This document shows positions 61,204 through 64,000 of a DNA stretch of 64,000 bases, in pieces. Source of the DNA: Acidobacteriota bacterium (lineage in GTDB: Bacteria; Acidobacteriota; Vicinamibacteria; Fen-336). Below the pieces are notes generated by a model. That model was not told where the DNA came from. It did not search any database and saw only the letters and a program-made list of their open reading frames with translations. The stretch covers positions 62,001 to 126,000 of the forward strand of contig WYBL01000151.1 in assembly GCA_011526565.1 (NCBI GenBank), in the 5' to 3' direction. The first letter of the stretch is position 1, and every line of letters starts with the position of its first letter. A program made the translations under genes and the position numbers.

Positions 61204-62436
61204 GTGCCGAGACGCAAAGCGGACACCAAACCGGACGTGAAAGCGGCCTCCGATCGCGGAGAATCGCCTTCGGCGATGGAGCCGATGGTGCTGTCCTCGA
61301 GGGCTCCCGGGCGGGCCGAACTCCTGGACCGGGCCATCGACCTGGCCGCGCGGTCGGCGGGGTTCCGGCGCAGCTTGCCTCGGGGCGTGGCGTCGGCGCT
61401 GGCCGATCTCGTCCGCTCGATGAACTGCTACTACTCGAACCTCATCGAGGGGCACAAGACTCACCCCGTCGACATCGAGCGCGCGTTCCGCGAGGACTAC
61501 GCCGCGGACCCGGTGCAGCGCAACCTGCAGATCGAGGCCCGCGCCCACGTCGACGTCCAGGCCTGGATCGACGGCGGAGGCCTGCGGGAAAACCCCGTGA
61601 GCAGCGTAGCGTTGTGCGAGATCCACCGTCGTTTCTGCGAGCGCCTGCCGGAGGACATGCTGCGGGCGTCCGACCCGGACAGCGGCCGCGAGGTGCGCGT
61701 CGAGCCCGGGGCGCTGCGCCGCGTCGACGTGCGGGTGGGACGCCACGTGGCGATCAGCCCGGGCGCGGTCCCGCGCTTCCTCGTGCGCTTCGAGGAGGCC
61801 TACGCCGGACTCGGACGCGCCGAGGCGATCCTTGCGGCAGCGGCGGCGCACCACCGCCTGCTGTGGATTCACCCGTTCGTGGACGGCAACGGGCGCGTGG
61901 CGCGCCTGATGTCCCACGCCGTGCTGCTCGAGGTCCTCGACACCGGCGGGCTGTGGTCCGTCGCGCGCGGGCTGGCGCGCGACGTGGCCGGTTACAGGGC
62001 CGGCCTCGTGGCCTGCGACCTGCCGCGCCGCAACGACCTCGACGGCGGCGGCGCCCTGAGCGAGGAGTCGCTCGCCGCCTTCACCGCGTTCTTCCTCGAC
62101 ACCTGCCTCGACCAGGTGCGCTTCATGGAGGAACTGGTGCAGCCCGCGCGGTTGCGCGCCCGCGTCGCGTCGTGGGCCGACGAGGAGGCGCGCGTCGGCG
62201 CGCTGCCGCCGAAGGCGGGACTCCTGCTCGAGGCCGTGCTGCTCCGCGGCGAGTTCCCTCGCGGCGACGTCGCGCCGCTGCTCGGGACGGGCGACCGTCA
62301 GGGCCGGCGCGTGGTCGCGGCTCTGATCGAGCGCGGCGCGCTGCGGTCGGAGAGCAGCCGCGCTGCGCTGCGGATGGCCTTCCCGGCCATCCTCGCGTCG
62401 CGCTGGTTGCCCGGACTCTTTCCGGACCCGTCGTAG
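61204..62436 (+). CDS. Fic-domain protein (AMP-transferase-like, self-inhibited class)
   Basis: This 410-residue protein has the Fic core motif HPFVDGNGRVARLMSH at about 224-239 (catalytic His, P-loop-like GNGR). The N-terminal YYSNLIEGH holds the S-x-x-x-E-G inhibitory helix motif whose Glu blocks ATP until released, so this is an auto-inhibited Fic. A C-terminal region with winged-helix appearance (PLLGTGDRQGRRVVAALIERGALRS) may sense the target or DNA. Fic enzymes AMPylate proteins. The gene stands alone with its own AT-rich promoter and palindrome. Confidence 0.9.
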   Translation: MPRRKADTKPDVKAASDRGESPSAMEPMVLSSRAPGRAELLDRAIDLAARSAGFRRSLPRGVASALADLVRSMNCYYSNLIEGHKTHPVDIERAFREDYAADPVQRNLQIEARAHVDVQAWIDGGGLRENPVSSVALCEIHRRFCERLPEDMLRASDPDSGREVRVEPGALRRVDVRVGRHVAISPGAVPRFLVRFEEAYAGLGRAEAILAAAAAHHRLLWIHPFVDGNGRVARLMSHAVLLEVLDTGGLWSVARGLARDVAGYRAGLVACDLPRRNDLDGGGALSEESLAAFTAFFLDTCLDQVRFMEELVQPARLRARVASWADEEARVGALPPKAGLLLEAVLLRGEFPRGDVAPLLGTGDRQGRRVVAALIERGALRSESSRAALRMAFPAILASRWLPGLFPDPS

Positions 62437-62439
62437 CCC

Positions 62440-64000
62440 CTACTTCAGCGGCAGGTCGAACCTCGCGACCGGGAAGTGGCCTTCCTTCTTCACGCGGTCG
62501 CCTTCGAAGACCGCCCAGGCCGGGAGGCCGGGGCGGTAGGTCTTCGTCATCTCGTGGAGCTGGAGCGGCGTGTTCGACAGGAACACGTGCAGCGTGCGCC
62601 CCTTCGCCAGCGGGAGCGGGTGGGGCAGCGCCAGGTAGAGGCCGTCGTGGTCACCTCCGTAGGTCTGGCCCTGGAAGCGGAACCAGCCGGGGCCCGACTC
62701 CAGCGGCAGGTGCGGCAGCAGGCGGGCCAGCACCGCGTTGTCGCGCGGGTCGCCGAGCACGAACAGGTCGTGGGCCGCGAGCGCCGCGTCGTCCATCGCC
62801 GCGTCCTGCACCACGGGCGGCAGGATCTCGGAGAAGCCGTCCGCGAGCGTCGACTGGAAGCGCAGCGCGAGCGTGTGGTTGGCCTCGAGCTGGCGGCCGG
62901 TGCCGTAGACGATCCGCGTGTTCGAGAAGTCGTCCGCGAAGTGGGAGAAGGAGTGGAAGCGCTCGGTCGCCACCGGCACGTCGGCCAGCGCGTCGAACGC
63001 CACGCGGGTCGGCTTCTCCGGCACCGTGAACGTCACGCTCGCCTGCGCGCCGTCGAGGCGGATCGGGAACAGGTGCCGCGCCTTCGCGGTCTCGATCGCC
63101 ACCGTCGACGCCAGCCGCCACGCGCTGTCCGCGGGCTGCGCGACGCGCACCGTCACCTTCCACTCGCGGCCGGCCGCCGCGGCCGTCGCCTCGGGCTTCG
63201 GGTCGGGCAGGCCGGGCCGCTCGAGCCACGGCTTTAGCTCCGCGGCGGCGTCGAGCTTCAACGCGGCGCTGGCCGCCTCCACGAACTGCGCGGTGGTCAC
63301 CTCGCGGTTGCGGTGTTTCGCGTGGAAGTCCTTCATGAACGCGAGGAACGCCTTCGTCCCGGCCCGCAGCCGGAGCTGGTGCAGCGCGAACACGCCCTTC
63401 AGCCGCGGCACCTGGCCCGGCGAGTAGCGGTCGAACGCGACGCCGGCGCGACCCGCGGCGAACTCGCCCTCGCGTGCGGCGAGCGTCAGCAGGCGGCCGC
63501 GCACGCCGGCCAGCGCGCGGGCCAGCGCCTCCGGCCGCTCGGCCGCCTTCTCGGGCAGCTCGCGCAGCAGCCGCCAGTAGGAAGCGCTGCCGCCGACCAG
63601 CCAGTTGTCGGCGTCGGAGGCGGGGAAGATCGAGCCCGCCCACAGCTCCTCGCGCTTGAAGCCGAAGCGGTCGGCGATCGCCTTCGCCTCGTCCGCGCGC
63701 GCCGCCGCGGGCTTCGGCGCCGCGGCGCGCGCCGCGCGGGCCGCCTTCAGCCCCTCCGCGACCACGATCGGGCTGAACGTCGTGTAGCCGTGGGTCAGGT
63801 GCGGCGTGGCGCCCGGCAGGTCGGGCATCCGCCGGTTGCCCGGCGCCGGGAACTTCTCGCGCTGCGTGGTCTTGCCCTGGTGGGCCATGAACACGAGCTG
63901 CGCGGCCATCTCCGCGTCGGTCACCTTGCCGTCGAGCGCGTGCGGCCGGTTGATCGGCGACGACGCCATCAGACCGACGACGCTCTCCGCGTCGATCCGC
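62440..64000 (-). CDS. C-terminal part of an M1-like metallopeptidase (5' end outside window)
   Basis: The frame is open through the right edge (RIDAESVVGLMASSPINRPH precedes the internal ATG at 63969), so only about 520 residues of the C-terminus are visible. NWLVGGSASYWRLLRELPEKAAERPEALARALAGVR and KGVFALHQLRLRAGTKAFLAFMKDFHAKHRNREVTTAQFVEAASAALK resemble the helical C-terminal region of M1 (aminopeptidase N-like) enzymes. The last 250 residues are beta-rich (EWKVTVRVAQPADSAWRLASTVAIET). The HExxH zinc motif would lie upstream and cannot be checked. Its stop is 3 bases from the Fic gene stop (convergent). Confidence 0.6.
   Translation of the reverse strand, partial: RIDAESVVGLMASSPINRPHALDGKVTDAEMAAQLVFMAHQGKTTQREKFPAPGNRRMPDLPGATPHLTHGYTTFSPIVVAEGLKAARAARAAAPKPAAARADEAKAIADRFGFKREELWAGSIFPASDADNWLVGGSASYWRLLRELPEKAAERPEALARALAGVRGRLLTLAAREGEFAAGRAGVAFDRYSPGQVPRLKGVFALHQLRLRAGTKAFLAFMKDFHAKHRNREVTTAQFVEAASAALKLDAAAELKPWLERPGLPDPKPEATAAAAGREWKVTVRVAQPADSAWRLASTVAIETAKARHLFPIRLDGAQASVTFTVPEKPTRVAFDALADVPVATERFHSFSHFADDFSNTRIVYGTGRQLEANHTLALRFQSTLADGFSEILPPVVQDAAMDDAALAAHDLFVLGDPRDNAVLARLLPHLPLESGPGWFRFQGQTYGGDHDGLYLALPHPLPLAKGRTLHVFLSNTPLQLHEMTKTYRPGLPAWAVFEGDRVKKEGHFPVARFDLPLK

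Overview
The window is a GC-rich (roughly 70%) bacterial chromosome segment. Three things point to Acidobacteriota, possibly near Thermoanaerobaculia or Holophagae: a secreted protein of the acidobacterial VWFA-related type, Ser/Thr kinases fused to TolB/PD40 propellers or sensor domains, and FHA- and GAF-domain signalling proteins. This placement is inference; no rRNA is present. Many genes are coupled by ATGA/GTGA/TTGA stop-start overlaps.

Region 1 (1-3.6 kb): the end of a prophage-like tail-gene module, including two tandem paralogous genes. It abuts the 3' end of tRNA-Arg(CCG), a typical integration arrangement. Region 2 (3.7-22 kb): envelope and signalling genes. These are a cyclophilin / triple-FHA ABC transporter / small membrane peptide operon, an SGNH hydrolase fused to HEAT repeats, a response regulator / HAMP-Ser/Thr kinase / LysM operon, a VWA protein, a duplicated-domain lipoprotein, the proton-translocating transhydrogenase (pntAA-pntAB-pntB), and a kinase-propeller protein. 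Region 3 (22-38.6 kb): tRNA-Arg(TCG), a repetitive DUF4097-like protein, a five-gene coupled fatty-acid oxidation operon (thiolase, CoA-transferase, FadJ-type enzyme, acyl-CoA dehydrogenase, DHH phosphoesterase), an RNase D-like exonuclease, tRNA-His and tRNA-Arg(TCT), a Hsp70 relative, an SDR enzyme, a DUF3810 metallopeptidase-like protein, an OprO/P-type porin and a subtilase.

Region 4 (38.6-48.45 kb) is the most interesting part: a compact 9.8-kb integrative element in tRNA-Pro(TGG). It has a perfect 22-bp direct repeat at both ends and repeated GGTAACCC arm-like sites. All of its genes lie on the minus strand: tyrosine integrase, an AlpA-like regulator, a replication protein carrying a possible internal origin, a DnaB-type helicase, a Nu1-type terminase small subunit, a HExxH protein, a LexA-like winged-helix protein and several unknowns. 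No large terminase, portal, capsid or tail gene is present. This gene set matches the layout of phage-inducible chromosomal islands (phage satellites), so I read it as a candidate new satellite family with an ImmA/LexA-like switch.

Region 5 (48.5-64 kb): housekeeping genes. These are rdgB and rph (overlapping tail to tail), a lytic transglycosylase with a GAF protein, an endonuclease III relative running into a secreted protein and a multi-TM protein, tmRNA (tag ANDNVALAA), a VapBC-type toxin-antitoxin pair, lepA, hemW, a Fic AMPylase-like protein, and the C-terminal part of a probable M1-like peptidase cut by the window edge.
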